NCBI RefSeq assembly: GCF_014643695.1
Contig: NZ_BMJY01000003.1
Coordinates: 296,132 to 360,131, forward strand
Origin: Microbacterium album
GTDB lineage: Bacteria > Actinomycetota > Actinomycetes > Actinomycetales > Microbacteriaceae
Length of the DNA stretch: 64,000 nucleotides
Reading direction: 5' to 3'
In this document: in pieces, positions 9,823 to 17,711 of the stretch
How the letters are laid out: each line of letters begins with the position of its first letter
Numbering within the stretch: position 1 is the stretch's first letter
The notes under the pieces: generated by a model
Databases searched by the model: none
What the model was told of the DNA's origin: nothing
What the model saw: the letters and a program-made list of their open reading frames with translations, nothing else
Program-made: the position numbers and the translations under genes

Positions 9823-11231
9823 GAGAACAATTCTCCCAGACGATCGCCCAGGAACCGCAGCCCGGCCGAGTTGGACGACTTCACGAGCACGCGGTCGCCG
9901 TCGCGCAGCTCGTCCCGGAGGTACTCGTAGGCGGCGTCGGCATCGGGGAAGAACACCGCTTCGTCGTTCCACGACCCTTCCGCGACCGCGGCGAGATAGA
10001 GGCTGCGCGCCTCCTGTCCGACCACCACGATGCGCGGGATGCGCAGGCGCACGGCCAGCAGGCCGACTTTCGCGTGCTCCTCGTGCGCGTGCTCGCCGAG
10101 CTCGCTCATGGCGCCCAGCACCGCGACCATGCGCTCATCCGGACCGGTGATCTGCGCGAGCGTGCGCAGCGCGGCGGTCATCGAGTCGGGGCTGGCGTTG
10201 TACGCGTCGTTGATGATGCGGACCCGGTCGGAGCCCATCACCTGCATGCGCCAGCGCTCGGCGAGCTCGACCGTGCCGATCCGCTCCACCGCGACGTCGG
10301 GCGCGACGCCCAGCTCCGCGGCCGCGGCGATCGCGGCGAGGGCGTTCTTGACGTGGTGGGCGCCCAGCACGCGCAGGTGCAGCGGGAGGTCGCGGCCGAC
10401 CACCGTCACGGTGCCGTCCGTCCCCTCCGCGCTGACGCGCAGGGCGGACGCCCGGACGTCGGCGGACTCGGACTCGCCGAACCAGCGGACCGCGACGCCG
10501 CGCTCCTCCGCGATCGCGGACATCCCCGCCACGCGCGGGTCGTCGGCGTTGAGCACGGCGACGCCGCCGGGACGCACGGCCGCGACGAGCTCCGACTTCG
10601 CCTTGACGGTCGCCTCGATGCCGCCGAACCCGCCGGCGTGGGCCATCCCGACCATGAGGACGACGCCGATGTCGGGCGAGACGAGCCCCGCGAGCCTCGC
10701 GATCTGACCCGACGCGTCGGCGCCGAACTCCGATACCAGGAAGCGCGTGTCGTACGTGACCCGCAGCATCGTCAGCGGGGCGCCCACGGCGTTGTTGTAC
10801 GAGCCGACGGGGGCCACGGTCTCGCCCTCCGGCCGGAGGATCGTCGCGAGCATGTTCTTCGTCGTCGTCTTGCCGTTGGACCCGGTGATGCCGACGATCC
10901 GGAGCCGCCCGCCCGCGCGTACGCGCGCGACGACCTCGCGCGCGAGCGCGGCGATCGCCTGCAGGACGTCCGCGACCACGATCTGCGTGACGGCGTCGTC
11001 GACGGGGCGCTCCACGATCGCGAGCACGGCGCCGGCCTCCACGGCCTTGCCGACGAACAGATGACCGTCCGTGGTCTCGCCGGGCTTGGCGACGAAGATG
11101 CCGCCGGGCGCCATGTTGCGCGAGTCGGTGTCGACGACGCCCGACACCACCGAGTCGGGGGTGTCGGCGCCGTGGAGGCGGAGCACGCCGTCGATCGCGG
11201 TGGCGATCTCCGACAACGACAGAGCGATCAT
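9819..11231 (-). CDS. murF: UDP-MurNAc-tripeptide--D-Ala-D-Ala ligase MurF
   Basis: MurF adds D-Ala-D-Ala to complete the pentapeptide precursor. The 470-residue product has the Mur ATP loop GITGSNGKTTTKNML around 114-128, VSEFGADASGQIARL and NDAYNASPDSMTAALRTL, a MurF hallmark. Length is normal. It lies directly after ftsI with a 40-nt gap where murE would usually be, and overlaps mraY by 4 nt. Since MurF needs the MurE product, a MurE enzyme must be encoded elsewhere. Confidence 0.96.
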   Translation of the reverse strand: MIALSLSEIATAIDGVLRLHGADTPDSVVSGVVDTDSRNMAPGGIFVAKPGETTDGHLFVGKAVEAGAVLAIVERPVDDAVTQIVVADVLQAIAALAREVVARVRAGGRLRIVGITGSNGKTTTKNMLATILRPEGETVAPVGSYNNAVGAPLTMLRVTYDTRFLVSEFGADASGQIARLAGLVSPDIGVVLMVGMAHAGGFGGIEATVKAKSELVAAVRPGGVAVLNADDPRVAGMSAIAEERGVAVRWFGESESADVRASALRVSAEGTDGTVTVVGRDLPLHLRVLGAHHVKNALAAIAAAAELGVAPDVAVERIGTVELAERWRMQVMGSDRVRIINDAYNASPDSMTAALRTLAQITGPDERMVAVLGAMSELGEHAHEEHAKVGLLAVRLRIPRIVVVGQEARSLYLAAVAEGSWNDEAVFFPDADAAYEYLRDELRDGDRVLVKSSNSAGLRFLGDRLGELFS

Positions 11232-11271
11232 GCGGTCAGGAACCTCCGTGACGCGCGCACGCGGCAGCGCG

Positions 11272-13068
11272 TCACTTGAATTTGGGAAGAAGGGTCGCGG
11301 GCTCCGAAGCCGATGGCGTGACCCGGTAGGCCTTGAGGACCTGGGTCATCGCCTTCTGGAGCGCGGGCGCCGTGGCCGCAGACGAGGTTACCCGCTTCGG
11401 TTCGTCGAGCGTAATCATGACGACGTACTGCGGGTCGTCCGCCGGCGCGAACCCGACGATGCTCGTGAAATACACCCCGGCCTTGTAGCGGCCGTTCCCA
11501 TCCGTCTTCTGCGCGGTACCGGTCTTCGCCGCGATCGTGTATCCGGGCACCGTGATCTGCTCGGAGACGGGGCCCTGGTACGCGACGTTCTCGAGCATGA
11601 GCGAGACCTGCTCCGCCGTCTCCTCGCTCACGACGCGCCGGGGCTCTCCCGTCTTCGGCTCGACCACCTCGCCGTCGGGCGTGGTGCACGACTCGACGAG
11701 GCGCAGCGGCACGCGCACGCCGCCGTTCGCGATGGTCTGGTAAGCGCTGACGACCTTGGGGATCGTCGCGGTGAAGGCCTGGCCGAACGTCGTCGCGTAG
11801 TGCGACTGGTTGTCCCACCGCTCGGCCGGGTGCAGCTCGCCGGTCTCCTCCCCCGGGAACCCCACGGCCGTGCTGTCGGCGCCGATGCCGAAGCGCTCGA
11901 GCCAGTCGTGGCGCTGCTGCGGGCTGAGCAGGTCGCCGAACTTCGACAGCGCGACGTTGGACGAGTCGATGAGGGCGCCCGCGAGCGTGTACTCGTGCTC
12001 CGGGTGCGGGAACGCATCGCCCACACGCGCGCCGTTGGGGAACGTCTCGAAGCTCGACGCCGTCGTCGTGCTGAACGGGGTCGCGACCCCCTCCTCCAGC
12101 AACATCGCGGCCGTCACGGCCTTGAACGTCGAACCGGGCTCGAAGGTCGTGCCGAACACGAGCGACCCGCGGTACTCCGGGTCGGAGGAGAGGACGTCGT
12201 TGGGGTCCAGGGATGGATACTGCGCGGCGGCCCTGATCGCGCCGGTCTGCACGTCGACGACGGTGACCGTGCCGGAGATCGCGTCCTGGTTCTGCGTCTC
12301 CTCGGCGATCATCTGCTCCATGTACCACTGCAGGTCGGCGTCGATCGTGAGTTCGACCTCGCCGCCGTCCACGGCCGGCGTGGTCTTCTCGGTGCCGGGG
12401 ATCCGGATGCCGTCGGTCGCCCCGATCTGGAACGTCTGCTCGCCGTTGTGCGCCTCGAGGCACGCGTTCTGCGCCAGCTCGATCCCGGCGAGCGGCTCGC
12501 CGTCGACGTCCTGGAAGCCGAGCAGATTGCCCGCGACCGCGCCGTTGGGATAGGCGCGCGACGGCTTCGCCTCGAACACGAGGTAGGGGACGCCGAGTTC
12601 GCGCAGCGCCTGGTACTGCGCCGTGGAGACGCTGTGGGCCAGCCGGGTCCAGCGGCTGTGGGGATCGGCTGCGAGGGCGTCCGCGACGATCTGCTCGACG
12701 CGCTCGGGCTCCTGACCCGTGATCTCGGCGATCGCCGCGGCCTGCTCCGGCCACGTGACCTCGCGCTTCTCGCCCGACTCGTCCTCGAGCTTCAGCGTGC
12801 CGACCAGCGCCGGGTCGACGGCGACGTCGTACCGCATCGTGCTGCTGGCGAGCACGGCGCCGTGGGTGTCGACGATCGCCCCGCGCGTGCCGAACAGCGT
12901 CTGGCGGCCGGCCATGTTGCCCGTGGCGATCGAGTCGGCCACGTGCTCGCGCGCGTTGACGACCTGGATGTCGACGAGCCGCACGACGAAGCCGGCGAGC
13001 ACGGCGAGCACGATGCCCGAGGCCACCATGGTGCGGCGGCGCGCGGAGCGCGTGGCGAGCGGGTTCAT
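11272..13068 (-). CDS. ftsI: Septal peptidoglycan transpeptidase FtsI (PBP3-like)
   Basis: FtsI cross-links septal peptidoglycan and is the beta-lactam target of the divisome. The 598-residue class B PBP has one N-terminal membrane segment (about 13-33), a PBP dimer domain, and the three active-site motifs: SXXK as S-T-F-K at 313-316 (EPGSTFKAV), S-S-N near 368 (IDSSNVALSK) and KTG in AAKTGTAQK near 518. The short cytoplasmic N-terminus and length fit FtsI rather than a class A PBP. It sits between the ftsL-like gene and murF. Confidence 0.96.
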   Translation of the reverse strand: MNPLATRSARRRTMVASGIVLAVLAGFVVRLVDIQVVNAREHVADSIATGNMAGRQTLFGTRGAIVDTHGAVLASSTMRYDVAVDPALVGTLKLEDESGEKREVTWPEQAAAIAEITGQEPERVEQIVADALAADPHSRWTRLAHSVSTAQYQALRELGVPYLVFEAKPSRAYPNGAVAGNLLGFQDVDGEPLAGIELAQNACLEAHNGEQTFQIGATDGIRIPGTEKTTPAVDGGEVELTIDADLQWYMEQMIAEETQNQDAISGTVTVVDVQTGAIRAAAQYPSLDPNDVLSSDPEYRGSLVFGTTFEPGSTFKAVTAAMLLEEGVATPFSTTTASSFETFPNGARVGDAFPHPEHEYTLAGALIDSSNVALSKFGDLLSPQQRHDWLERFGIGADSTAVGFPGEETGELHPAERWDNQSHYATTFGQAFTATIPKVVSAYQTIANGGVRVPLRLVESCTTPDGEVVEPKTGEPRRVVSEETAEQVSLMLENVAYQGPVSEQITVPGYTIAAKTGTAQKTDGNGRYKAGVYFTSIVGFAPADDPQYVVMITLDEPKRVTSSAATAPALQKAMTQVLKAYRVTPSASEPATLLPKFK

Positions 13069-13152
13069 GACGTGGTGCCTTTCCGTGCTCCTGGCTCGTG
13101 GTCGGTCGTCGTGGGCGGGATCTGTCGAAGGAGCGGGTCGGCGCGCGAGGCG

Positions 13153-13764
13153 TCAGCGGGTCTGAGGCCTCGGCAGGCCCTCGGTGAGGGGCGGCGGCAG
13201 CGGATCGTCCGCGGCCGGTGCCGTCTCGTCGCCGGCCTCGGTCTCCTGCACCACGGGCCCGTCGAGCGTGGTGGCGGGGTCGGTCACGAGCGGCGTGTCG
13301 CCGATGAGGGCGTTGCCCACGGCCGCACGCCCCGCCACGTCGACGGTCGAGTCGGCACCCGCGGCGTGCCCGGCGCCGATCACCGCGCCGTCGCTGAGGC
13401 GCAGGAAGCTCGGCGAGGCGTCGATGACCATGCCCAGCGCGGCGGCGTTCGCCGCGAGGTACTGCGGCGAGCTGAGCCCGGCCACCTCGTCCTGGAGTTC
13501 CTGCGCCTGCAGGGTCGCCGCTCGGCGCTCCTGGTTGAGCGCGGCGATGTCGTACGAGGTCTGGGTGATCAGGATCGACAGGCTCATCTGCGCCACCGCG
13601 ATCGCGACGGCGCCCGCCAGCGCGACGACCGCGTACGCCAGGCGCGGCCGGCGGCGCGGCGCGGGAGCCTCCACCGGCTGCAGCCGCCGCCGCGGCCGGC
13701 GTTCGGGCGCGGGCTCCGGTACCGCCGTGCGCGGCACCGCCGCGCTGTTCGCTGCAGGACTCAT
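13153..13764 (-). CDS. FtsL-like bitopic division protein
   Basis: This 203-residue protein has an Arg/Pro-rich cytoplasmic region (about 1-45), a single membrane helix (about 46-68, YAVVALAGAVAIAVAQMSLS), then a helical stretch ALNQERRAATLQAQELQDEV that looks like a short coiled coil, and an acidic Ala/Gly/Pro-rich extracytoplasmic tail. Sequence resemblance is weak, as usual for FtsL; topology and position between rsmH and ftsI support the call. The 4-nt overlap with rsmH (13761-13764) supports the start. The long tail makes it larger than typical FtsL. Confidence 0.75.
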   Translation of the reverse strand: MSPAANSAAVPRTAVPEPAPERRPRRRLQPVEAPAPRRRPRLAYAVVALAGAVAIAVAQMSLSILITQTSYDIAALNQERRAATLQAQELQDEVAGLSSPQYLAANAAALGMVIDASPSFLRLSDGAVIGAGHAAGADSTVDVAGRAAVGNALIGDTPLVTDPATTLDGPVVQETEAGDETAPAADDPLPPPLTEGLPRPQTR

Positions 13765-14714
13765 TCCGACTCCCTCACTCGCTCGATCGCCCGCAGCCGC
13801 ACCGGCTTCGCGCGGGGATTGCGTGCCGCTTCCTCGTCGCCCGCGACTTCGGCGCCCTTGACGAGCAGACGGAAGCGCGGGGCATGCTCGGGGAGCTCCA
13901 TGGGCAGGCCCGCGGGCGCCGTCGAGGCGCTCGCCTCGGCGAAGAGCCGCTTGACGAACCGGTCCTCGAGCGACTGGTACGACAGCACCACGAGCCGGCC
14001 GCCGACGGCCAGCGTGCTGAGCGCCGCCGGGATCGCCCGCTCGAGGGCGGACAGCTCGCCGTTGACCTCGATGCGCAGCGCCTGGAAGACGCGCTTGGCC
14101 GGGTGCCCGGCGTGGGACAGCGCGGCGGGCGTCGCCTGCTGCAGCACCTCCACCAGCCGGCCCGAGCGCTCGATCGGGCTCTGCTGGCGCGCCGCGATGA
14201 TCGCGCGCGCGTAGCGGCCGGCCAGCTTCTCCTCGCCGTAGCGCTCGAAGATGCGCCGCAGCTCCCCCTCGGAGTACGTCGCGACGATCTCGGCCGCGGT
14301 CACCCCCTGCGTGGGATCCATCCGCATGTCGAGCGGCGCATCACGCGCGTAGGCGAATCCGCGCTCCGCCTCGTCGAGCTGGAGCGACGACACCCCCAGG
14401 TCGTAGAGGATCGCGTCGGCGCGGTCGACGCCCGCGGTCCGCAGCGCGTCGGCGATGCCGTCGTAGACGGTGTGCACGAGCGCGATCCGGTCGGCATGGG
14501 CCTGCAACCGCTCGCCGGCGATCCTCAGCGCAGCGGGGTCGCGGTCGAGCCCGACGAGCCGGATGCCGGGGAACCGGTCGAGGAACGCCTCGGCGTGGCC
14601 GCCCATGCCGAGCGTGCCGTCGACGTAGACGGCGCCCTCACGCACGAGCGCGGGGCCGAGCAGCTCGACGCAACGCTCGAGCATGACGGGGATGTGGATG
14701 TCGCGGAGGTTCAT
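13761..14714 (-). CDS. rsmH: 16S rRNA (cytosine-1402-N4)-methyltransferase RsmH
   Basis: RsmH methylates the N4 of C1402 in the 16S rRNA decoding centre using S-adenosylmethionine. The 317-residue product begins with HIPVMLERCVELLGPAL and contains VDGTLGMGGHAEAFLDRFP, the SAM-binding loop, and YDLGVSSLQLDEAERGFAY, all diagnostic of MraW/RsmH. It is the second gene of the dcw cluster, 134 nt after mraZ, and overlaps the ftsL-like gene by 4 nt. Length is normal. Confidence 0.97.
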   Translation of the reverse strand: MNLRDIHIPVMLERCVELLGPALVREGAVYVDGTLGMGGHAEAFLDRFPGIRLVGLDRDPAALRIAGERLQAHADRIALVHTVYDGIADALRTAGVDRADAILYDLGVSSLQLDEAERGFAYARDAPLDMRMDPTQGVTAAEIVATYSEGELRRIFERYGEEKLAGRYARAIIAARQQSPIERSGRLVEVLQQATPAALSHAGHPAKRVFQALRIEVNGELSALERAIPAALSTLAVGGRLVVLSYQSLEDRFVKRLFAEASASTAPAGLPMELPEHAPRFRLLVKGAEVAGDEEAARNPRAKPVRLRAIERVRESE

Positions 14715-14848
14715 GATGTGCGGGGCGCTGCGTGGTTCTCGTGCCGATACGAGGGAGGCGCTCCCCCGACCCTGATCCCCATCCGCTCGACCTGGCGCCG
14801 GGGAAGTGCGTCAGGGCTGCGGGTGGGAGTCACGGCCGGGGGCATGCC

Positions 14849-15280
14849 TCAGAACAGGCCCGGGATCACCTCCTGCTCCATCTCCGAGTAGCTCTCTTCG
14901 TTGCTCTCCAGGTACGCGTTCCATGCGGCCGCGTCCCAGATCTCCGCGTGGGCGCCGACGCCCGTCACGACCAGCTCCTTCTCGAGGCCGGCGTACGTGC
15001 GCAGGTGCTGCGGGATCGTGATCCGGTTCTGGCCGTCGGGGGTTTCGGCACTCGCACCGGACAGGAACATGCGCAGGAAGTCGCGTGCCTGCTTGTTGCT
15101 GAGCGGCGCCTGACGGACGCGTTCGTGCACCTGCTCGAACTCGGCCGTGCTGAACACGTACAGACACCGCTCCTGCCCGCGCGTGACCACGACGCCGCCC
15201 GCCAGCTCCTCGCGGAACTTGGCCGGGAGGATGACGCGGCCCTTGTCGTCGAGCTTGGGGGTGTGAGTACCCAACAGCAC
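14849..15280 (-). CDS. mraZ: Transcriptional regulator MraZ
   Basis: MraZ is the DNA-binding first gene of the dcw cluster and controls its own promoter. The 143-residue protein starts with [21 protein letters not shown] and has the two SpoVT/AbrB-like half domains, [17 protein letters not shown] near 10-26 and [18 protein letters not shown] in the second half. The ATG lies at 15278-15280. Direct GTGG repeats lie 42-65 nt upstream, matching the known MraZ operator type, so autoregulation is likely. The C-terminal region [19 protein letters not shown] is helical and acidic, as in actinobacterial MraZ. Confidence 0.97.
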   Translation of the reverse strand: MLLGTHTPKLDDKGRVILPAKFREELAGGVVVTRGQERCLYVFSTAEFEQVHERVRQAPLSNKQARDFLRMFLSGASAETPDGQNRITIPQHLRTYAGLEKELVVTGVGAHAEIWDAAAWNAYLESNEESYSEMEQEVIPGLF

Positions 15281-15321
15281 CGGCCATCACCCCCTTCGTC
15301 CGGCCACTCCCGAGGTTGGCT

Positions 15322-15345
15322 CCACTTTACTCCACTTTCCCCCAC
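15322..15345 (-). promoter_or_regulatory. MraZ operator: three GTGG boxes at 10-nt period
   Basis: On the minus strand GTGG occurs with its conserved A-rich preceding bases (AAAGTGG for two of the three) ending at 15342, 15332 and 15322, an exact 10-nt period. MraZ is known to bind tandem boxes of this kind upstream of mraZ, with one box per helical turn. The array ends 42 nt before the mraZ start. Confidence 0.85.
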
Positions 15346-15418
15346 TGTCTAGAGCATCTTCGCTCGATTTCGCGCGGATCTCGCGAGCTGTGCCGCAGAA
15401 AATCAAGGCATGGCGCGG

Positions 15419-15432
15419 GTGGAGGAAGGTGG
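15419..15432 (+). promoter_or_regulatory. Second pair of GTGG boxes, opposite orientation
   Basis: GTGG occurs at 15419-15422 and 15429-15432 on the plus strand (GTGGAGGAAGGTGG), again 10 nt apart and in the reverse direction to the mraZ-proximal array. It may be an auxiliary MraZ site or an old duplicate. Binding is inferred from spacing only. Confidence 0.4.
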
Positions 15433-15486
15433 AGGGAAAACGGGCCGAAACCAGGCCTCAGGGGAGCCTGAAAGCCTCGCGAACGC

Positions 15487-15516
15487 AAAAAAAGCGCCGA
15501 CCCGAAGGTCGGCGCT
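15487..15516 (-). terminator. Rho-independent terminator of the DUF3040 gene
   Basis: On the minus strand a 10-bp perfect stem (agcgccgacc / ggtcggcgct) closes a TTCG tetraloop and runs into seven T residues. It lies 23 nt after the DUF3040 stop. This is the clearest intrinsic terminator in the window and insulates mraZ from upstream transcription. Confidence 0.93.
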
Positions 15517-15520
15517 GTGA

Positions 15521-15536
15521 AAGTGGATGGAAGTGG
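15521..15536 (+). promoter_or_regulatory. Third pair of AAGTGG boxes beside the DUF3040 stop
   Basis: AAGTGG occurs at 15521-15526 and 15531-15536, exactly 10 nt apart, between the terminator and the DUF3040 stop codon. It shares the spacing and core of the mraZ operator but lies about 240 nt upstream of mraZ. Its function is unknown. Confidence 0.35.
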
Positions 15537-15539
15537 GCG

Positions 15540-15926
15540 TCAGCCGCCCTGCTGGCGGCGGTCCCATCGCTCGTTCATGCGGTCCATGAAGGAGGCGGAG
15601 CTCGGGCCGCGCGTGCCCCCGACGCTCGCGCCGCGCACGGTTGCACCGCTGCCCTTCACCGGACTGAGGGCGAGGATGACGCCGCCGAGCATGGCCGCGA
15701 AGCCGATGACTCCGAGGGTCAACCCCAGCGCGAGACTTCCGCTCCACAGCGCGATGCCGGCGATGATCGCACCGAGACCGGCGAGCACGAGGATGGCCCC
15801 GTAGATGAGATTTCGGTAGCTGAGAACCTGCGCCCCCGCGGGCGCGCTCACGACATCTGCGTCGTTCTGCATGAGATGGCGCTCCATCTCGTCTAGCAGA
15901 CGCTGCTCCTGTTCGGAGAGTGGCAT
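15540..15926 (-). CDS. DUF3040 membrane protein
   Basis: This 128-residue protein starts MPLSEQEQRLLDEMERHL, the hallmark of the actinobacterial DUF3040 family, followed by two membrane helices (about residues 45-62 and 68-90, with IYGAILVLAGLGAIIAGIAL) and a basic Gly/Arg-rich C-terminal tail. Function is unknown; the family is commonly found next to mraZ, suggesting an envelope or division link. The ATG (15924-15926) has a GAGGGGGA ribosome site, and a TAGAAT -10 lies about 29 nt upstream. Confidence 0.9.
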   Translation of the reverse strand: MPLSEQEQRLLDEMERHLMQNDADVVSAPAGAQVLSYRNLIYGAILVLAGLGAIIAGIALWSGSLALGLTLGVIGFAAMLGGVILALSPVKGSGATVRGASVGGTRGPSSASFMDRMNERWDRRQQGG

Positions 15927-15954
15927 CGTGTCCCCCTCGGTGTGGCTGGATCCC

Positions 15955-15960
15955 ATTCTA
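15955..15960 (-). promoter_or_regulatory. -10 element for the DUF3040 gene
   Basis: TAGAAT on the minus strand fits the actinobacterial TANNNT -10 consensus. The predicted transcription start near 15948 would give a leader of about 20 nt that includes the G-rich ribosome site. No strong -35 was seen. Confidence 0.6.
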
Positions 15961-15977
15961 ACCGCGGGCCGGAGAAC

Positions 15978-15983
15978 TAGGCT
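15978..15983 (+). promoter_or_regulatory. -10 element for a leaderless prenyl synthase mRNA
   Basis: TAGGCT ends 6 nt before the GTG at 15990, so transcription should begin at or next to the start codon. No ribosome-binding site lies between them. Confidence 0.65.
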
Positions 15984-15989
15984 AGGCCC

Positions 15990-17126
15990 GTGCAGCCGGC
16001 GTACCCCGTGATCGAAGCGATCTCCCAGCGACTGGAGAGCTTCGCCGCGCAGCGGCGGGAGGAGGCGACGCCCCTCGGCCCGGAAGCCGAGCTCCTCGCC
16101 GGCCACGCGGTCGCGACCCTGCGGGGCGGAAAGCGGCTGCGGGCGCGCTTCTGCTGGTGGGGGTGGCGCGCGGTCGCCGGCGCCGTCGACGCGCACGACG
16201 GCGCGCACCACGACGCCGACGAACGCGCGGCCATCGGGGTGTGCGCGGCCCTCGAGATCTTCCAGGCCGCCGCGCTCGTGCACGACGACCTGATCGACAA
16301 CTCGGACACGCGCCGCGGCCGCCCGTCCGCGCATCGCGCGCTCGAAGCCGACCACCGGGAGCAGGGGTGGAGCGGTCGCGCCGACGCGTTCGGGCGCGCC
16401 GGTTCGCTGCTGCTCGGCGATCTGCTCGTGGCCTGGAGCGACGACCTGCTCGAGGAGTCGCTCGCGCTCGTGGGAGACGCCCCGCAGGCGGAGCGACGCG
16501 ACCGGGACCGCGTCGCCGCCGCCCGCGCGGAGTACGCGCGGATGCGACGCGACGTGACGATGGGGCAGTTCCTGGACATCGCCGAGGAGTCCGCCTGGAG
16601 CGTCGCCCCCGACGACGCTCACGCGGAGCGCGCGCTCCGCATCGCGTCGTACAAGTCGGCGCGCTACAGCGTCCAGCAGCCGCTCGTGATCGGTGCCGCC
16701 CTCGCGGGCGGCCGGGAGCGGCACCTCGAGGCGCTGCGCTCGTTCGGCCACCCCCTCGGGATGGCCTTCCAACTGCGGGACGACGTGCTCGGCGTGTTCG
16801 GTGACGCCGCGGTGACGGGAAAACCCGCGGGAGACGACCTGCGCGAGGGCAAGCGCACCGCGCTCGTGGCCCTCGCCCGCCCCCGCCTCGCCCGGTCCGA
16901 CCGGGAGCGCTTCGACGAGCTGCTGGGAGCCCCCGATCTCTCGGACGCGGACGTGGGCGGCCTGCGCGCGATGATCCAGGAGTCCGGGGCACTCGACGAG
17001 GTGGAGCGGCTCATCGCGTCCTACGCGCGCGACGCGGACGAGGCGCTCGCGGCGGCCGATCTCGCCCCGGACGTGTCGGAGCAGCTGCGCGAGTTGGCGC
17101 GAGCCGCGACGCACCGGCGCTCCTGA
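15990..17126 (+). CDS. Polyprenyl diphosphate synthase (IdsA-like)
   Basis: This 378-residue protein is a trans-isoprenyl diphosphate synthase that condenses isopentenyl diphosphate with allylic primers, making precursors for menaquinone or carotenoids. It has the first Asp-rich motif as DDLIDNSDTRRGRPSAHRA near residue 92, GKRLRARF, and the second Asp-rich motif QLRDDVLGVFGDAAVTGKP near 258. Chain length cannot be predicted with confidence. The GTG start at 15990 directly follows a TAGGCT -10. It converges on the Rv2175c-like gene with a 22-nt gap, as idsA2 does near Rv2175c in Mycobacterium. Confidence 0.9.
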   Translation: MQPAYPVIEAISQRLESFAAQRREEATPLGPEAELLAGHAVATLRGGKRLRARFCWWGWRAVAGAVDAHDGAHHDADERAAIGVCAALEIFQAAALVHDDLIDNSDTRRGRPSAHRALEADHREQGWSGRADAFGRAGSLLLGDLLVAWSDDLLEESLALVGDAPQAERRDRDRVAAARAEYARMRRDVTMGQFLDIAEESAWSVAPDDAHAERALRIASYKSARYSVQQPLVIGAALAGGRERHLEALRSFGHPLGMAFQLRDDVLGVFGDAAVTGKPAGDDLREGKRTALVALARPRLARSDRERFDELLGAPDLSDADVGGLRAMIQESGALDEVERLIASYARDADEALAAADLAPDVSEQLRELARAATHRRS

Positions 17127-17148
17127 CGGGCGCGCGGTCCGCGCCGGA

Positions 17149-17523
17149 TCAGGCCAGGGTCTGCGCGACCCGGCGCACCTCGGCCTTGCGACCGGCGCGG
17201 AGCGCTTCGATGGGCGCGGCACCGATCGAATCCTCCGGCGCGAGCAGCCAGTCGATCGCCTCGTCGTCGCTGAAACCCGCATCGTGCAGCACGATCGCGG
17301 TTCCCCTCAGCGAGGAGAGCACCGCGCCGTCGAGCAGGAAGACCGAGGGGACCTGAAGCGGCCCGTGGCGGCGCGAGGCGATGAGGGCGTTCTCATCGAG
17401 AAGGCGCCGTACGCGGCTGACGGTCTCGCCGAGCAGTTCCGCGACCTCGGGCAGCGTCAGCCAGTCGGTGGGAACCGCGCCGTCGGGCGTGGCCGAGGAG
17501 TTGTCTGCGATCACGGTGCCCAC
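17149..17523 (-). CDS. Rv2175c-like DNA-binding protein
   Basis: This 124-residue protein has a winged helix-turn-helix (WLTLPEVAELLGETVSRVRRLL) and the C-terminal domain of the Rv2175c family (VFLLDGAVLSSLRGT, DDEAIDWLLAPEDSIGAAPIEALR). In M. tuberculosis Rv2175c binds DNA and is a substrate of the neighbouring kinase PknL; here a PASTA kinase lies two genes away, so the pairing is probably kept. Start: GTG at 17521-17523 with GGATGAG just upstream; a GTG at 17512-17514 is an alternative. A longer upstream extension in the same frame is not supported. Confidence 0.88.
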   Translation of the reverse strand: MGTVIADNSSATPDGAVPTDWLTLPEVAELLGETVSRVRRLLDENALIASRRHGPLQVPSVFLLDGAVLSSLRGTAIVLHDAGFSDDEAIDWLLAPEDSIGAAPIEALRAGRKAEVRRVAQTLA

Positions 17524-17652
17524 TATCTCATCCGCGGCGACCCGCCCGCATCCGCCGACCCTGGGACCAGTTCGATCATCCCCATTCGTCACACGGATCA
17601 CATGCCTCACAGACATCACTCTCTCCACAGCCGCCACTCCAAATAGCACGAG

Positions 17653-17686
17653 TTGACAGGCATTCACTTCCATGACACGGTGTCAA
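17653..17686 (+). promoter_or_regulatory. Promoter and palindrome before the LysM protein gene
   Basis: A consensus -35 (TTGACA, 17653-17658) is followed after 17 nt by CACGGT, a weak -10. A perfect palindrome TGACACgGTGTCA (17673-17685) overlaps that -10, and TTGACA/TGTCAA also form an outer inverted repeat. This arrangement suggests an operator for an unidentified regulator. Confidence 0.5.
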
Positions 17687-17711
17687 CAGCCGATTCGAGG
17701 GGAATATCAAC

